Origin: Abyssibacter profundi
GTDB lineage: Bacteria; Pseudomonadota; Gammaproteobacteria; Nevskiales; OUC007
Direction of reading: 5' to 3'
Assembly (NCBI RefSeq): GCF_003151135.1
Contig: NZ_QEQK01000005.1
Coordinates: 183,407-247,406, forward strand
Length of the DNA stretch: 64,000 bases
The position numbers and the translations under genes are program-made. The number at the start of each line of letters is the position of its first letter. Position 1 is the stretch's first letter. The notes under the pieces were generated by a model that did no database searches, had not been told where the DNA came from, and saw only the letters and a program-made list of their open reading frames with translations. Of the stretch, positions 28,999-38,038 are shown in pieces.

Positions 28999-29502
28999 AT
29001 GAATCGACGCGATATTTTGATGGGTGCACTGGCACTGACCGCCGGTGTCACACGACTACACGCCAATGAGGACGAGACCATGGAACTGGATGTCTCCAAG
29101 CGCCGATGGCGCGAGATACTCGACGACGATGCCGCGTTCCGGGTGCTGTTCAAAGAGGGCACGGAGCGTCCGTGGAGCAGTGACCTGAACCAGGAAAAGC
29201 GGCCCGGCACCTACGTCTGCAAGGCCTGTTACCAGCCCTTGTTCGATGCGTCCATGAAGTATGAAAGCGGCACCGGTTGGCCCAGCTTCTTCGACACCCT
29301 GGACGGCGCCGTGGCGACCAAGCGGGACTTCAAGCTGATCCTGCCGAGAACCGAATACCACTGCGCACGTTGTGGGGGGCACCAAGGCCATGTGTTCGAT
29401 GATGGCCCGGAGCCCACCGGCAAGCGCTACTGCAACAACGGCGTGGCGCTCATCTTCGTGCCCGAGGGACAAGAGCTGCCAGCGCTGCGCCAGGCCGCCT
29501 AG
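28999..29502 (+). CDS. msrB: Peptide methionine-R-sulfoxide reductase, probably exported
   Basis: Reduces methionine-R-sulfoxide in proteins. It has 167 residues. The MsrB core has zinc Cys pairs CKAC and CARC, the GTGWPSF motif and the catalytic Cys in KRYCNNGVALIF; most homologues have Ser where Gly follows the Asn pair. An N-terminal leader MNRRDILMGALALTAG, with NRRDIL resembling a twin-arginine motif and a hydrophobic core, suggests export to the periplasm, unlike the usual cytoplasmic MsrB. Its stop is 3 bases from the convergent mgtE stop. Confidence 0.93.
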   Translation: MNRRDILMGALALTAGVTRLHANEDETMELDVSKRRWREILDDDAAFRVLFKEGTERPWSSDLNQEKRPGTYVCKACYQPLFDASMKYESGTGWPSFFDTLDGAVATKRDFKLILPRTEYHCARCGGHQGHVFDDGPEPTGKRYCNNGVALIFVPEGQELPALRQAA

Positions 29503-29505
29503 CCA

Positions 29506-30864
29506 CTACAGCAGAACCAGGGCCCCCAGGCCGAGGAAGGCGAAGAAGCCGACCACATCGGTAATGGTCGTCAGTACAACACTGCCGGCCAGGGCCGGGT
29601 CGATGTTCAGCTTGCGCAGGATGAGCGGAATGCCGAATCCAGACAGCGCAGCAAACAGCTGATTGATAATCATCGCAATCGCAATCACCGCGCCCAGCGT
29701 TGGATTGCGGAACCACAGCAGCACAATACCCGCCACCACCAGCGCCCAGAGCACGCCGTTGATCGCGGCGACAGCCAGCTCTTTCTTGAGCAGTGATTGG
29801 GTATTGCCGCCGCCGATCTGGCCCAATGCGAGGCCGCGAATCATCAGCGTGAGTGTCTGACTGCCGCTGATGCCGCCCATGCTGGCCACCACGGGCATGA
29901 GCACCGCCAGGGCGACGACCTGATCGATGACCGATTCGAACAGGCCCACGACCTGGGCGGCGAGCAGGGCGGTGAGCAGGTTAATGCCCAGCCACACCGC
30001 GCGCCGCTTGGCGCTGGCCGCCACGGGCGCGAAGATGTCTTCTTCCTCGTCCAGGCCGGCCATGCTCATGAGGTTGTGCTCGGCCTCGTCGCGGATCACG
30101 TCCACGACATCATCGATGGTGATGCGCCCGACCAGCAGGCGGTTGGCGTCGACCACCGGCGCGGAGATCAGGTCCCGGTTCTCGAATTGCTGGGCGACCT
30201 CGCGGGCGGGCAGGTCGTCGGCCAGCGGTTCCAACTCGGTGTCCATGGCATCGGCCACGCGCTCGCTGGGATCATGCGTGAGCAGTCGCTCCAGGCTCAG
30301 ACCACCGATGAAGCGACCGTAGCGATCGACGACATAGATGACGTCCGTGTGGTCGGGCATGGAACCGCGCAGCCGCAGATAACGCAGGACGACATCCAGC
30401 GTGACATCCGGGCGGATGGTGACGGTGTCCGTATTGGTCAGGCCGCCGGCGGTATCCGGCGCGTAGGACATGACCTTTTCCAGGGCCTGGCGGTTGGCCA
30501 AGTCCATCGACCGCAGCACCTGCTCGGTGAGCGTCTCGGGCAGATCGTCGACGAAGTCAGCCAGGTCATCGATGTCCAGATCGCGGGCCGCGGCGATGAC
30601 ATCTTCCGGCGACATCCCCTGGATGAGGGCGGCCCGGACTTCGTCGTTAACGTGGAGCAGCACCTCACCTTGGTCGTCGACATCGACCACGCCCCAGACG
30701 ACCTTGCGCTCGTTATGCGGCAGGGATTCGAGCAGCCGCGCGATTTCGGCCGGGTGCAGGGATTTCAGGATCCGGCGAACAGGTACAAGCCGGCCACTGT
30801 CGAGGGCGTCGCGTAGCCGTTCGAGCCGTTGTTCCGCGGTTTGTTGCTCAGCCGTCTCGGCCAT
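29506..30864 (-). CDS. mgtE: Magnesium transporter MgtE
   Basis: Inner-membrane Mg2+ channel of 452 residues in the classic layout: an N-terminal superhelical MgtE_N domain (about 15-130), paired CBS domains (about 135-260) and five C-terminal membrane helices with LMPVVASMGGISGSQ, the pore signature. Mg2+ binding between the N and CBS domains gates the channel. It lies downstream of the PTS genes in the same direction, as in Xanthomonas-type genomes, 119 bases after ptsI. Confidence 0.96.
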   Translation of the reverse strand: MAETAEQQTAEQRLERLRDALDSGRLVPVRRILKSLHPAEIARLLESLPHNERKVVWGVVDVDDQGEVLLHVNDEVRAALIQGMSPEDVIAAARDLDIDDLADFVDDLPETLTEQVLRSMDLANRQALEKVMSYAPDTAGGLTNTDTVTIRPDVTLDVVLRYLRLRGSMPDHTDVIYVVDRYGRFIGGLSLERLLTHDPSERVADAMDTELEPLADDLPAREVAQQFENRDLISAPVVDANRLLVGRITIDDVVDVIRDEAEHNLMSMAGLDEEEDIFAPVAASAKRRAVWLGINLLTALLAAQVVGLFESVIDQVVALAVLMPVVASMGGISGSQTLTLMIRGLALGQIGGGNTQSLLKKELAVAAINGVLWALVVAGIVLLWFRNPTLGAVIAIAMIINQLFAALSGFGIPLILRKLNIDPALAGSVVLTTITDVVGFFAFLGLGALVLL

Positions 30865-30983
30865 GCGCGGGCTCCCGAAGATTGGCCGGCATTTTACGCG
30901 GCTTCAGGACGAACGGTAGGAAATCTCCACAGCGCAGCGGCCAGTTGCGATGGGGGTCACGCCGCAGGCGGCAACCGGCCGGG

Positions 30984-32714
30984 CTACAGGGCGGCGATTG
31001 CGTCGATGCGCTGCCGGGCCTCGCCCGGGTCGGTGCAGGCCAGCAGTTCATCGGTGCGGCGCCGCAGGTCGCTAACATCGGCATCGCGCACGATGCGCTT
31101 GACCTCCAACACGCTGGCCGGGTGCATGGAGAATTCGGTGAGCCCAAGCCCGAGTAGCAACCGGGTGTGCAAGGTGTCGCCCGCCATTTCGCCGCACATC
31201 GACACCGGTATCCCTGCCATCTGGCCGGCTTCGATGGTGCGACGAATCAGCTGTAGCACGGCGGGGTGCAGCGGGTCGTACAGGTAATTGACCTCGTCAT
31301 CCACGCGATCAATGGCCAGGGTGTACTGGATCAGGTCGTTGGTGCCGATGGAGAAGAACTCGCATTCCCGCGCCAGCCAAGGGGCCGCGAGGGCGGCGCC
31401 CGGCACCTCGATCATGGCGCCGACCTGGGCGGTATCGCTGAATTCGCGCTGCTCCTGCGCGAGCTCGGTCTTGATGTCGTGAATCAGCTGCGTGCATTGC
31501 CGCAGTTCGAAAATGTTGGAGATCATTGGAATCATGATCCGGGCCCGGCCCGCGCTGGCGGCGCGCAGCAATGCCCGCAGCTGGGTGCGGAACAGGCTGC
31601 GGTCTTTGAGGCACAGGCGCACGGCGCGCAGGCCCAAGGCCGGATTCGTGGCCTGCGAGATCCGCACGGCCTCCGATTGCTTATCCGCGCCCAGGTCCAG
31701 CGTGCGGATGGTCACCGGGCCGTCCACCGCGGCGATTACCTCCCGGTAGGCCAGATACTGCTCTTCTTCACCCGGTGGCTGCTCGCGGTTCATGAACAGG
31801 AACTCGGTGCGGTAAAGGCCAATGCCTTCGGCACCCACTTCCTGGGCCTGGGCCACATCGCTAGGCAGCTCGATGTTGGCCATCAGGCGGATCGTCTGAC
31901 CGTCGCGCGAGCGGGCCGGCTCGTCCTTGAGGCGCAGCAACATGCGCCGGTAGCGGGCATCACGCTGGCGTCGACGGGCGTAGAAATCCAGGGTGATCCG
32001 GGCCGGCGCGGCGACCAGATGGCCCGCATGGCCGTCGACGATCAGCACTTCGCCGTCTTCGAGCAGGCGGCGTGCGCCGTGGAGTCCGACGATGGCGGGG
32101 ATGCCCAGGCTGCGAGCGAGAATCGCGGTGTGCGACAAGGGACCGCCCGATTCGGTCACAAAGCCGGCAACACCCTGGCGGTGGAGCAGGATGATGTCGG
32201 CTGGCGTGACATCATCGGCCACCACAATCGACGTGCCCTCGTGCGCGGCCTCGCGGGCGCCCAGGGGCTTGTCATTCTTCAGCAGGATCCGCTGAATCTG
32301 CGATACGACATGCTCGACATCGTCACGACGGCTGCGCAGATAAGGATCTTCCATCGCCTCGAATACGCGGATGAGCGTGTCACGCTGGCTTTTCAGGGCC
32401 GCTTCGGCATTGACGCCGCGCTCGGTGATCAGCTCTTCCACGGCCTCGGAGAAGGCGCGGTCTTCGAGCATCAGCATATGGGACTCGATGAACGCGGAAA
32501 TCTCGCCCGGCGTGCCCTTGGGAATGCGTTCCTGGACGTCCTTGAGTTGGCTGCGCGCGCGACGTAGTGCCGACCGATAGCGCCGGATCTCGGCTTCGAT
32601 CTCAAAGGGTTCCAGCGCGTATTCGGGGATGTCCAAATCGCCGGAGACGATTTTCATCGCCCGGCCGATTGCAATGCCGCGTGCGACCCCGATGCCGGAG
32701 AGCCAGAGACTCAT
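30984..32714 (-). CDS. ptsI: PTS enzyme I (phosphoenolpyruvate-protein phosphotransferase)
   Basis: Takes phosphate from PEP and passes it to HPr. It has 576 residues. The HPr-binding N-terminal domain is followed by the phospho-His domain with GGPLSHTAILARS (H195) and the PEP-binding barrel with GIGLYRTEFLF, the ANIELPSD segment and the SIGTNDLIQYT motif. There is no GAF domain, so it is a PtsI, not PtsP, type. It starts 4 bases after the HPr stop. No sugar-specific IIB or IIC gene is in the window, so the route is probably regulatory. Confidence 0.96.
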   Translation of the reverse strand: MSLWLSGIGVARGIAIGRAMKIVSGDLDIPEYALEPFEIEAEIRRYRSALRRARSQLKDVQERIPKGTPGEISAFIESHMLMLEDRAFSEAVEELITERGVNAEAALKSQRDTLIRVFEAMEDPYLRSRRDDVEHVVSQIQRILLKNDKPLGAREAAHEGTSIVVADDVTPADIILLHRQGVAGFVTESGGPLSHTAILARSLGIPAIVGLHGARRLLEDGEVLIVDGHAGHLVAAPARITLDFYARRRQRDARYRRMLLRLKDEPARSRDGQTIRLMANIELPSDVAQAQEVGAEGIGLYRTEFLFMNREQPPGEEEQYLAYREVIAAVDGPVTIRTLDLGADKQSEAVRISQATNPALGLRAVRLCLKDRSLFRTQLRALLRAASAGRARIMIPMISNIFELRQCTQLIHDIKTELAQEQREFSDTAQVGAMIEVPGAALAAPWLARECEFFSIGTNDLIQYTLAIDRVDDEVNYLYDPLHPAVLQLIRRTIEAGQMAGIPVSMCGEMAGDTLHTRLLLGLGLTEFSMHPASVLEVKRIVRDADVSDLRRRTDELLACTDPGEARQRIDAIAAL

Positions 32715-32718
32715 GCGG

Positions 32719-32988
32719 TCAGGCGTCCTCGCCGAACCGGTTGGCGATGAGCTCGGCCACGGCCTGCAACGCCGCATCGGCATCCGGCCCGTCGGTTTCC
32801 AGTTCCAGCTCGGTGCCTTGCCCGGCCGCAAGCATCATCAGTCCCATCATGCTCTTGCCGCTGACCTCGCGGTCACCGCGACGCAGCAGCACCCGACTTT
32901 CAAATTGCCGCGCACAGGTCACGAGCTTGGCGGTGGCTCGGGCGTGTAGGCCCAGTTTGTTGACGATCGTAACGGTCTGGCTTGGCAT
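32719..32988 (-). CDS. ptsH: PTS phosphocarrier protein HPr
   Basis: An 89-residue HPr. H15 in LGLHARATAK is the phospho-acceptor for enzyme I, and S46 in GKSMMGLMML is the site phosphorylated by HPr kinase in species that have it. An hprK gene does lie 1.2 kb upstream, so dual phosphorylation is plausible. It is tightly spaced between the EIIA and enzyme I genes. Confidence 0.96.
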   Translation of the reverse strand: MPSQTVTIVNKLGLHARATAKLVTCARQFESRVLLRRGDREVSGKSMMGLMMLAAGQGTELELETDGPDADAALQAVAELIANRFGEDA

Positions 32989-33000
32989 AAGGCGGTGTCT

Positions 33001-33396
33001 TTATTCGGGATGCTGGCAATCGACAATACCCCGGCGGCCGCCTTCGATGGCGGCGGCACTCAGGGCGGAGAGCGGCTGGTCGTGGTAGTTGAACACGCGC
33101 AGCAACATCGGCATGTTCACGCCGGCCACCACGCGCGTGCTGTCATCGCTGGCGATGCGGGTCGCCAGATTGCCCGGGGTGGAGCCGAAGGCGTCCGTCA
33201 GGATGAGCACGCCCTCCCCAGAATCCAGGCGGTCAATCATGCGTTCGCCCTGACGGATAAGGACTTCGGTGTCCTGCACACGCCGGACTTCGAGGATGTC
33301 CGTGTCCAAGGGCAGGTCGCCGATGACGTCGCGCACGGTCGCCAGCAAATGCTGGCCCAGTCGGCCATGGGTGACGAGTAGAAGTCCGCAGCTCAT
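33001..33396 (-). CDS. PTS EIIA component, mannose family
   Basis: A 131-residue EIIA of the Man/fructose family. The N-terminal LLLVTHGRLG carries the phospho-acceptor H10; ILTDAFGSTPGNLA and GVNMPMLLRV are further family segments. No IIB, IIC or IID partner is encoded nearby, so it is probably a regulatory EIIA, as in many beta- and gammaproteobacteria with HprK. Its ATG overlaps the rapZ stop in an ATGA. Confidence 0.92.
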   Translation of the reverse strand: MSCGLLLVTHGRLGQHLLATVRDVIGDLPLDTDILEVRRVQDTEVLIRQGERMIDRLDSGEGVLILTDAFGSTPGNLATRIASDDSTRVVAGVNMPMLLRVFNYHDQPLSALSAAAIEGGRRGIVDCQHPE

Positions 33397-34247
33397 GCCA
33401 ATTCCGAATGTCTGATTTGTATCGCGCGACCGGCGGCGCGAAAACGCCGGGCCAGGGCTTCCACCAGGTAGACGGAACGATGCCGTCCGCCCGTGCAGCC
33501 AATGCCCACGGTGATATAGGTGCGGTCCTGGCCTTCGAAGGCCGGTAGCCAGCGCTCCAAAAAGCCTGCGATGTCGGCTTCCAAGGCTTGGCACTCCGGC
33601 AGGCTGGCCAGATACTCGGCGACGTCCGCGTCCTGGCCGGTCTGGGGTTTGAGCGCCGGCTTCCAGTGTGGATTGGGCAGGCATCGCACGTCGAAAACGT
33701 AGTCGACATCGTCGGGCACGCCGTACTTGAAGCCAAACGACATGAACAGCACGGTCAGCGGGGCATCCGGGGCCCCGCCAATGCGATGGCGCACGCGTTC
33801 GCGCAGCTCATGCACATTGGTTCGCGAGGTGTCGAGAATAATATCGGCGCAGTCGGCGATGGGGTCGAGCAGGCGGCGTTCGGTCTCGATGGCGTCGCGC
33901 AGGGTCGCGTCGCTGTCGGTCAGCGGATGCTTGCGTCGGGTTTCGCTGAACCGGCGCAGCAACACCTCGTCATCCGCTTCCAAGAACAACGTCGACGCGC
34001 GGAAACCACGTGCTCGCAGCGCGGCAATGTGATCGCTATAGCCCTGGATGTCATCGCGCGAGGCCCGGGCATCGATGCCCACGGCCAGCTTGTTCGGCGC
34101 GGCCGGTTTGCTGTTGGCATGGTCGGCCAGCGAATCCAGCAGCGCCATCGGCAGGTTGTCGATGCAGAAATAGCCCTGATCTTCCAGCACGCGCAGGGCC
34201 ACGGACTTGCCGGCTCCGGACAGGCCGCTGACGATGATCAATTCCAT
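33393..34247 (-). CDS. rapZ: RNase adapter RapZ
   Basis: A 284-residue protein. The N-terminal P-loop is GLSGAGKS (8-15). The C-terminal domain contains SFGFKYGVP, FDVRCLPNPHW and ITVGIGCTGGRHRSVYLVE, the RapZ hallmarks. In E. coli RapZ senses glucosamine 6-phosphate and targets the sRNA GlmZ for cleavage by RNase E. Here it sits between hprK (10-base overlap) and the EIIA gene (4-base overlap), the usual place. Confidence 0.96.
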   Translation of the reverse strand: MELIIVSGLSGAGKSVALRVLEDQGYFCIDNLPMALLDSLADHANSKPAAPNKLAVGIDARASRDDIQGYSDHIAALRARGFRASTLFLEADDEVLLRRFSETRRKHPLTDSDATLRDAIETERRLLDPIADCADIILDTSRTNVHELRERVRHRIGGAPDAPLTVLFMSFGFKYGVPDDVDYVFDVRCLPNPHWKPALKPQTGQDADVAEYLASLPECQALEADIAGFLERWLPAFEGQDRTYITVGIGCTGGRHRSVYLVEALARRFRAAGRAIQIRHSELA

Positions 34248-34717
34248 GCGCTGGTCGCTCCGGCGTTTCGGGTGACGAGTGCCACGGCCAGTTCAATCAA
34301 CTCGGGTGAGGCCGGCGCGCGGTCCACAGGGACTGTCCAGCACGGCAGCGGGATGCCGAGCAGGGTCGTCCGTCCGGGTTGTGAGCCTGACAGCGGCCTG
34401 GCGTCGGCTTCGGCCCGTCGACTCAACTGAATGATGAGATCGACCGTGCTACGGGGCTGCAGGGCGTCGGGGCCGTGCAGCGCTTCGAGATTGACCACGC
34501 CGACGCCTCGCAGCTGCAGCTTGCCTGCGAGCGCACGGGAAGAACGCCCGATCAGCCGGCCGGACTCGATGCTGAGCTCGGGGGCATCGTCTGCAACCAG
34601 TGCATGGCCTCGTCGCACCAGTTGCAGGGCCAGTTCGCTCTTGCCGGTGCCGCTGTCACCCGTGAGCAAGACGCCGGACCCGGACATGGCCACCAGAACG
34701 CCGTGGCGGGTCGTCAA
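34238..34717 (-). CDS. hprK: HPr kinase/phosphorylase, short form (kinase domain only)
   Basis: A 159-residue protein that corresponds only to the C-terminal domain of HprK. The P-loop GDSGTGKS is at residues 20-27, HALVADD carries the Walker-B-like acids, and the HprK signature region reads KLQLRGVGVVNL, with Gln where most members have Glu. Full-length HprK has about 310 residues; the missing N-terminal domain has no room upstream because ptsN ends 5 bases before. Short HprK is known from alphaproteobacteria. It may phosphorylate S46 of HPr. Confidence 0.88.
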   Translation of the reverse strand: MTTRHGVLVAMSGSGVLLTGDSGTGKSELALQLVRRGHALVADDAPELSIESGRLIGRSSRALAGKLQLRGVGVVNLEALHGPDALQPRSTVDLIIQLSRRAEADARPLSGSQPGRTTLLGIPLPCWTVPVDRAPASPELIELAVALVTRNAGATSAWN

Positions 34718-34722
34718 GGGCT

Positions 34723-35187
34723 TCAGGCTTGGGTCGGCAGCTCGGAGACGAGCTGGATGTGCAGGGCCTCGTCGGAGGTGGCTTCCCGCAAGGCCTGGAC
34801 GAAGCCGTCATCGGACAGGCGCTCGGCAATGGCCTTGAGAATGTCCAGATGGGTCTGCGTGGCATCCTGGGGGACCAGCAGGCCGAAGATCAGGTCAACC
34901 TGGGCGCCATCATGGGCGTCATAGTCGATGGCCGACTCCAAACGGACGAAGGCAGCGGCCGGCTTGTCCAGCCCGCGCATCCGGCCATGTGGAATGGCGA
35001 CGCCGCCTTCCAGGGCTGTGCTGCCCAGTTTTTCCCGGTTGACCAAGCTGGTCAGGACATCGGTGGCGCTCAGGTCGGGTGCAACCTCGACCAGTAGTTT
35101 GGACAGCTCTTCCAGGGCGCGTTTCTTGCTGGCAATCGATCCGAGTGAACGGACCTGGGCAGGCGCGAGGAGATCGGCAAGTTCCAT
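34723..35187 (-). CDS. ptsN: PTS EIIA-Ntr (nitrogen regulatory IIA)
   Basis: A 154-residue EIIA-Ntr with the phospho-acceptor H67 in VAIPHGRM and the family stretch LIFGLLVPQDATQTHL. In other bacteria PtsN modulates K+ uptake, sigma-54-linked functions and the cell envelope response. It follows rpoN and hpf and precedes hprK by 5 bases, so it is likely coupled with hprK and rapZ. Confidence 0.95.
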   Translation of the reverse strand: MELADLLAPAQVRSLGSIASKKRALEELSKLLVEVAPDLSATDVLTSLVNREKLGSTALEGGVAIPHGRMRGLDKPAAAFVRLESAIDYDAHDGAQVDLIFGLLVPQDATQTHLDILKAIAERLSDDGFVQALREATSDEALHIQLVSELPTQA

Positions 35188-35252
35188 CGGGAATCTCCGT
35201 GGGATTCGGTGAACGGAAAGGTTTCAGCCGCTAGTGTACCAACCAAAACGAC

Positions 35253-35288
35253 GCGGGGCCGGCGACGTTTTGGCGTCGCCGGCCCCGC
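35253..35288 (-). terminator. Strong hairpin between hpf and ptsN
   Basis: GCGGGGCCGGCGACG (35253-35267) pairs perfectly, 15 bp, with CGTCGCCGGCCCCGC (35274-35288). On the minus strand GTCGTTTTGG follows, a short T-run. It probably ends or attenuates the rpoN-hpf transcript before ptsN. Confidence 0.75.
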
Positions 35289-35328
35289 TTGTGAGGGCTC
35301 CTCTGCTTGCACAGATGACCCGTCCGAC

Positions 35329-35655
35329 TTACTGCAGCATTTCTGCGATGCGCTGCGGTCCCTTGCGATGATGGTCGGTGACTCGTTCCTTGAAGCGTCG
35401 GGTCTGGCGATCCAGCTTGTCAATCAACTGGTCGATCGCCACGTACATGTCGTCAGCGACGGCCTCGGCGTGGAGGTTTTTGCCGCTGGCGTGGAGTGTT
35501 GCCTCCGCCTTATGTCGAATCTTCTCGACGGTGAGGATGACCTCGGCGTCGATCAGATGATCAAAATGCCGCTCGACGCGAGACAGTTTTTGCGTGACGA
35601 AGTCGCGCAGCGAATCGGTCAGGTCGACGTGATGGCCGGAGATATTTAGGTTCAT
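35329..35655 (-). CDS. hpf: Ribosome hibernation promoting factor (short HPF)
   Basis: A 108-residue protein of the HPF/YfiA family. It begins MNLNISGHHVDLTDSLR and has EVILTVEKIRHKAEATLHA and DDMYVAIDQLIDKLDRQ, all typical. At this length it is the short form, which dimerises ribosomes together with RMF in gammaproteobacteria. It follows rpoN by 57 bases, the conserved position. Confidence 0.95.
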   Translation of the reverse strand: MNLNISGHHVDLTDSLRDFVTQKLSRVERHFDHLIDAEVILTVEKIRHKAEATLHASGKNLHAEAVADDMYVAIDQLIDKLDRQTRRFKERVTDHHRKGPQRIAEMLQ

Positions 35656-35712
35656 GCGTTCACTCCTGAATCTGAAATCATTCGACGGCCTCCGGAGATG
35701 GAAGTCGTCGGG

Positions 35713-37131
35713 TCAGACCATGCGGCGACGCTCGTGGGAAGGCGGCAGGTCCATCGCTTCTCTGTATTTCGCGACGGTGCGCCTTGCGACCTGAATGCCA
35801 TCTTCCAGCAGCAGTTTGGCTATGCGGCTGTCGGATAGCGGCTTCTCAGGAGGCTCTTCCTTGATCATGCGCCGAATCATGGCCTGGATCGCGGTTGCTG
35901 AGCACTGACCTCCTTCCACGGTTGATACGTGGCTTGAGAAGAAATATTTCAGCTCGAACAGCCCACGTGGCGTGTGCATGTACTTCGAAGAGGTCGCACG
36001 CGACACCGTCGATTCATGCACGCCGAGCTGTTCGGCTACGTCCCTCAGGACGAGAGGCTTCATCGCCTCCTCGCCATATTCCAGAAAAGCACGCTGCTGT
36101 TCAATGATGCACTGCGCAACGCGCAGCAGGGTTTCATTGCGACTCTTCAGGCTGTTGAGAAAGTACCTCGCCTCCTGAAGATGCTGCTTCATGCACTGCT
36201 GGTCTTCACTTTGATCGGCACGTTTCACCAATCCTAAATACTCGGTGTTGATCCGCAGCTTCGGCGTGATGTCCGGGTTGAGCGAGACCGACCAACGGCC
36301 GTTCTTCTTGGTGACGAAGACCTCGGGCGCGACATACTCGGCTTCGTGATCGGTGAAATCGGCGCCGGGGTGAGGTTGCAGGCTGCGAATCAGGTCGGCG
36401 GATTCGGTGATGACATCCACCGGCTGGCGCAGCGCGCGAGACAATGCACGCATGTCATTGCGGGCCAGCGCGTCCAGGTGCTCATCGGCGATGAGTTTGG
36501 CCAGATCCACGACCGGGCCGGCGTTGAGGCCATCCAGCTGGATATGCAGGCATTCGCTGAGCGAACGCGCGCAGACGCCGGCCGGATCAAAGCGCTGAAC
36601 GGTGCCCAGCACCGAGGTGATGGCGTCGCCGTCGTGGTCCAGTTCCTGCAGGCGGGCCTCGACAGTCGGCCAGTCGGCTAGGTAGCCACGGTCGTCCACG
36701 GCATCGATTAGATGGGCAGCGATGTCGGCTTCGGATTCTGAAAAGCCCGCCAGGTCCGCCTGCCAGGCCAGGTGCTCTCGCAGGCTGGTCTTTTTGTGCA
36801 GGTTCGCCTGCCGGTATTCGTACCAGGCTTCGTCGGCTTCCCGCGACCGGTGGCTGCCACCGTCATAGATGTCGTTCCAGTCGGCATCAACCGGCAGGTC
36901 GTCGGGAATCGCGTCGTCGTTGGCCTTGGTGTCATCGGCGGCCGGTTCGGGCGTGTCGTCGGCCGCGCTGTCCAGCTCGTCCGTGCGCTCCAACATCATG
37001 TTGGAGTCCAGGGCCTGCTGGATTTCCTGCTGCAGATCCAGCGTCGAGAGCTGGAGCATGCGGATGGCTTGTTGCAGCGCCGGCGTCATCGCCAGCGACT
37101 GACCCATGCGCAAAGCAAGGGCTGGACGCAT
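35713..37131 (-). CDS. rpoN: RNA polymerase sigma-54 factor
   Basis: A 472-residue sigma-54. The N-terminal Gln/Leu-rich region I (LAMTPALQQAIRMLQLSTLDLQQE, split here as LAMTPALQQAIRMLQL and what follows) contacts bEBP activators. An acidic region II is at about 45-100. Core-binding and HTH regions follow, with the RpoN box ARRTVAKYRE near the C-terminus. A possible promoter is TTGCGT/TATCTT (minus strand, 37193 to 37164, 18-base spacer). Confidence 0.96.
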   Translation of the reverse strand: MRPALALRMGQSLAMTPALQQAIRMLQLSTLDLQQEIQQALDSNMMLERTDELDSAADDTPEPAADDTKANDDAIPDDLPVDADWNDIYDGGSHRSREADEAWYEYRQANLHKKTSLREHLAWQADLAGFSESEADIAAHLIDAVDDRGYLADWPTVEARLQELDHDGDAITSVLGTVQRFDPAGVCARSLSECLHIQLDGLNAGPVVDLAKLIADEHLDALARNDMRALSRALRQPVDVITESADLIRSLQPHPGADFTDHEAEYVAPEVFVTKKNGRWSVSLNPDITPKLRINTEYLGLVKRADQSEDQQCMKQHLQEARYFLNSLKSRNETLLRVAQCIIEQQRAFLEYGEEAMKPLVLRDVAEQLGVHESTVSRATSSKYMHTPRGLFELKYFFSSHVSTVEGGQCSATAIQAMIRRMIKEEPPEKPLSDSRIAKLLLEDGIQVARRTVAKYREAMDLPPSHERRRMV

Positions 37132-37309
37132 TACGGTTTGATCAGGTGGTCGAACATGGTTTGAAGATACGCCCCAGTCGCTGCGATACGCAAGCGGATG
37201 GCGCTAATCTTGCTTAACCGAAATTTTCGCCTGAATGTGCAAGGGCGCGCCGTTGGATCGGCGCAGGGCTGTGGTTGTGACGCCCGGTGGTGCGGGGTTC
37301 TGGGCGGCT

Positions 37310-38038
37310 TTACAGCTGGAAGCTGTCACCCAGATACACCGAACGCACCTGGGCGTTGTCGAGAATCGTCTCAGGCGCCCCCTCGGCGATCACCTCGCCA
37401 TCCGAAAGAATATAAGCGCGCGAGCAGATGCCCAGGGTCTCGCGGACGTTGTGATCGGTAATAAGCACGCCGATGCCGCGTTCCTGCAGGTGGCGGATGA
37501 TTTGCTGGATGTCGCCAACGGAGATCGGATCCACGCCGGCGAAGGGTTCGTCGAGCAGAATGAACTGCGGTTCCGCCGCCAGCGCCCGGGCGATCTCCAC
37601 CCGACGGCGTTCGCCGCCGGAAAGACTCATGCCCAGCGTGTCCCGAACATGGGTGATGTGCAGCTCGTTGAGCAGCCCATCCAACGCTTCGTTGCGTTGC
37701 GCGCGGTTGAGTTCCTTGCGCGTCTCCAGAATCGCCAGCACGTTCTCGGCCACGGTGAGTTTCCGGAAGACCGAGGCTTCCTGCGGCAGGTAGCCGACGC
37801 CCAGCCGGGCGCGGGCGTGCATGGGCAGGCGGCTGATATCGCGTTCGCCCAGGGTGATCCCGCCGTCATCGGCGGGTACCAAGCCCACGATCATGTAAAA
37901 CGACGTGGTCTTGCCGGCTCCGTTGGGGCCCAGCAGTCCGACGACCTCTCCGGCATCCACGTGGATGCTGACATTCTTGACCACCGTGCGCTTCTTGTAG
38001 GTCTTGCGCAGGTTTTGCGCCCGTAACGTGATGCTCAT
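37310..38038 (-). CDS. lptB: LPS export ABC transporter ATP-binding protein
   Basis: ATPase of the LptB2FG complex that extracts lipopolysaccharide from the inner membrane. It has 242 residues with Walker [10 protein letters not shown] near 38, signature [15 protein letters not shown] and Walker [14 protein letters not shown]. It begins in the stop of lptA (ATGA), so it is coupled. 178 bases separate it from rpoN, more than in E. coli. Confidence 0.96.
   Translation of the reverse strand: MSITLRAQNLRKTYKKRTVVKNVSIHVDAGEVVGLLGPNGAGKTTSFYMIVGLVPADDGGITLGERDISRLPMHARARLGVGYLPQEASVFRKLTVAENVLAILETRKELNRAQRNEALDGLLNELHITHVRDTLGMSLSGGERRRVEIARALAAEPQFILLDEPFAGVDPISVGDIQQIIRHLQERGIGVLITDHNVRETLGICSRAYILSDGEVIAEGAPETILDNAQVRSVYLGDSFQL

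Noticed and set aside
29797..30816. 339-codon open frame antisense to mgtE
   Set aside because: Shadow of mgtE; no ribosome site and low-complexity composition.
31266..32567. 433-codon open frame antisense to ptsI
   Set aside because: Shadow of a certain PTS enzyme I gene; His/Gln/Gly-rich without motifs.
35209..35310. Long GC palindrome before ptsN as a mobile-element end
   Set aside because: It is a simple 15-bp hairpin with a short T-run in the right place for a terminator; no transposase or target duplication is near.
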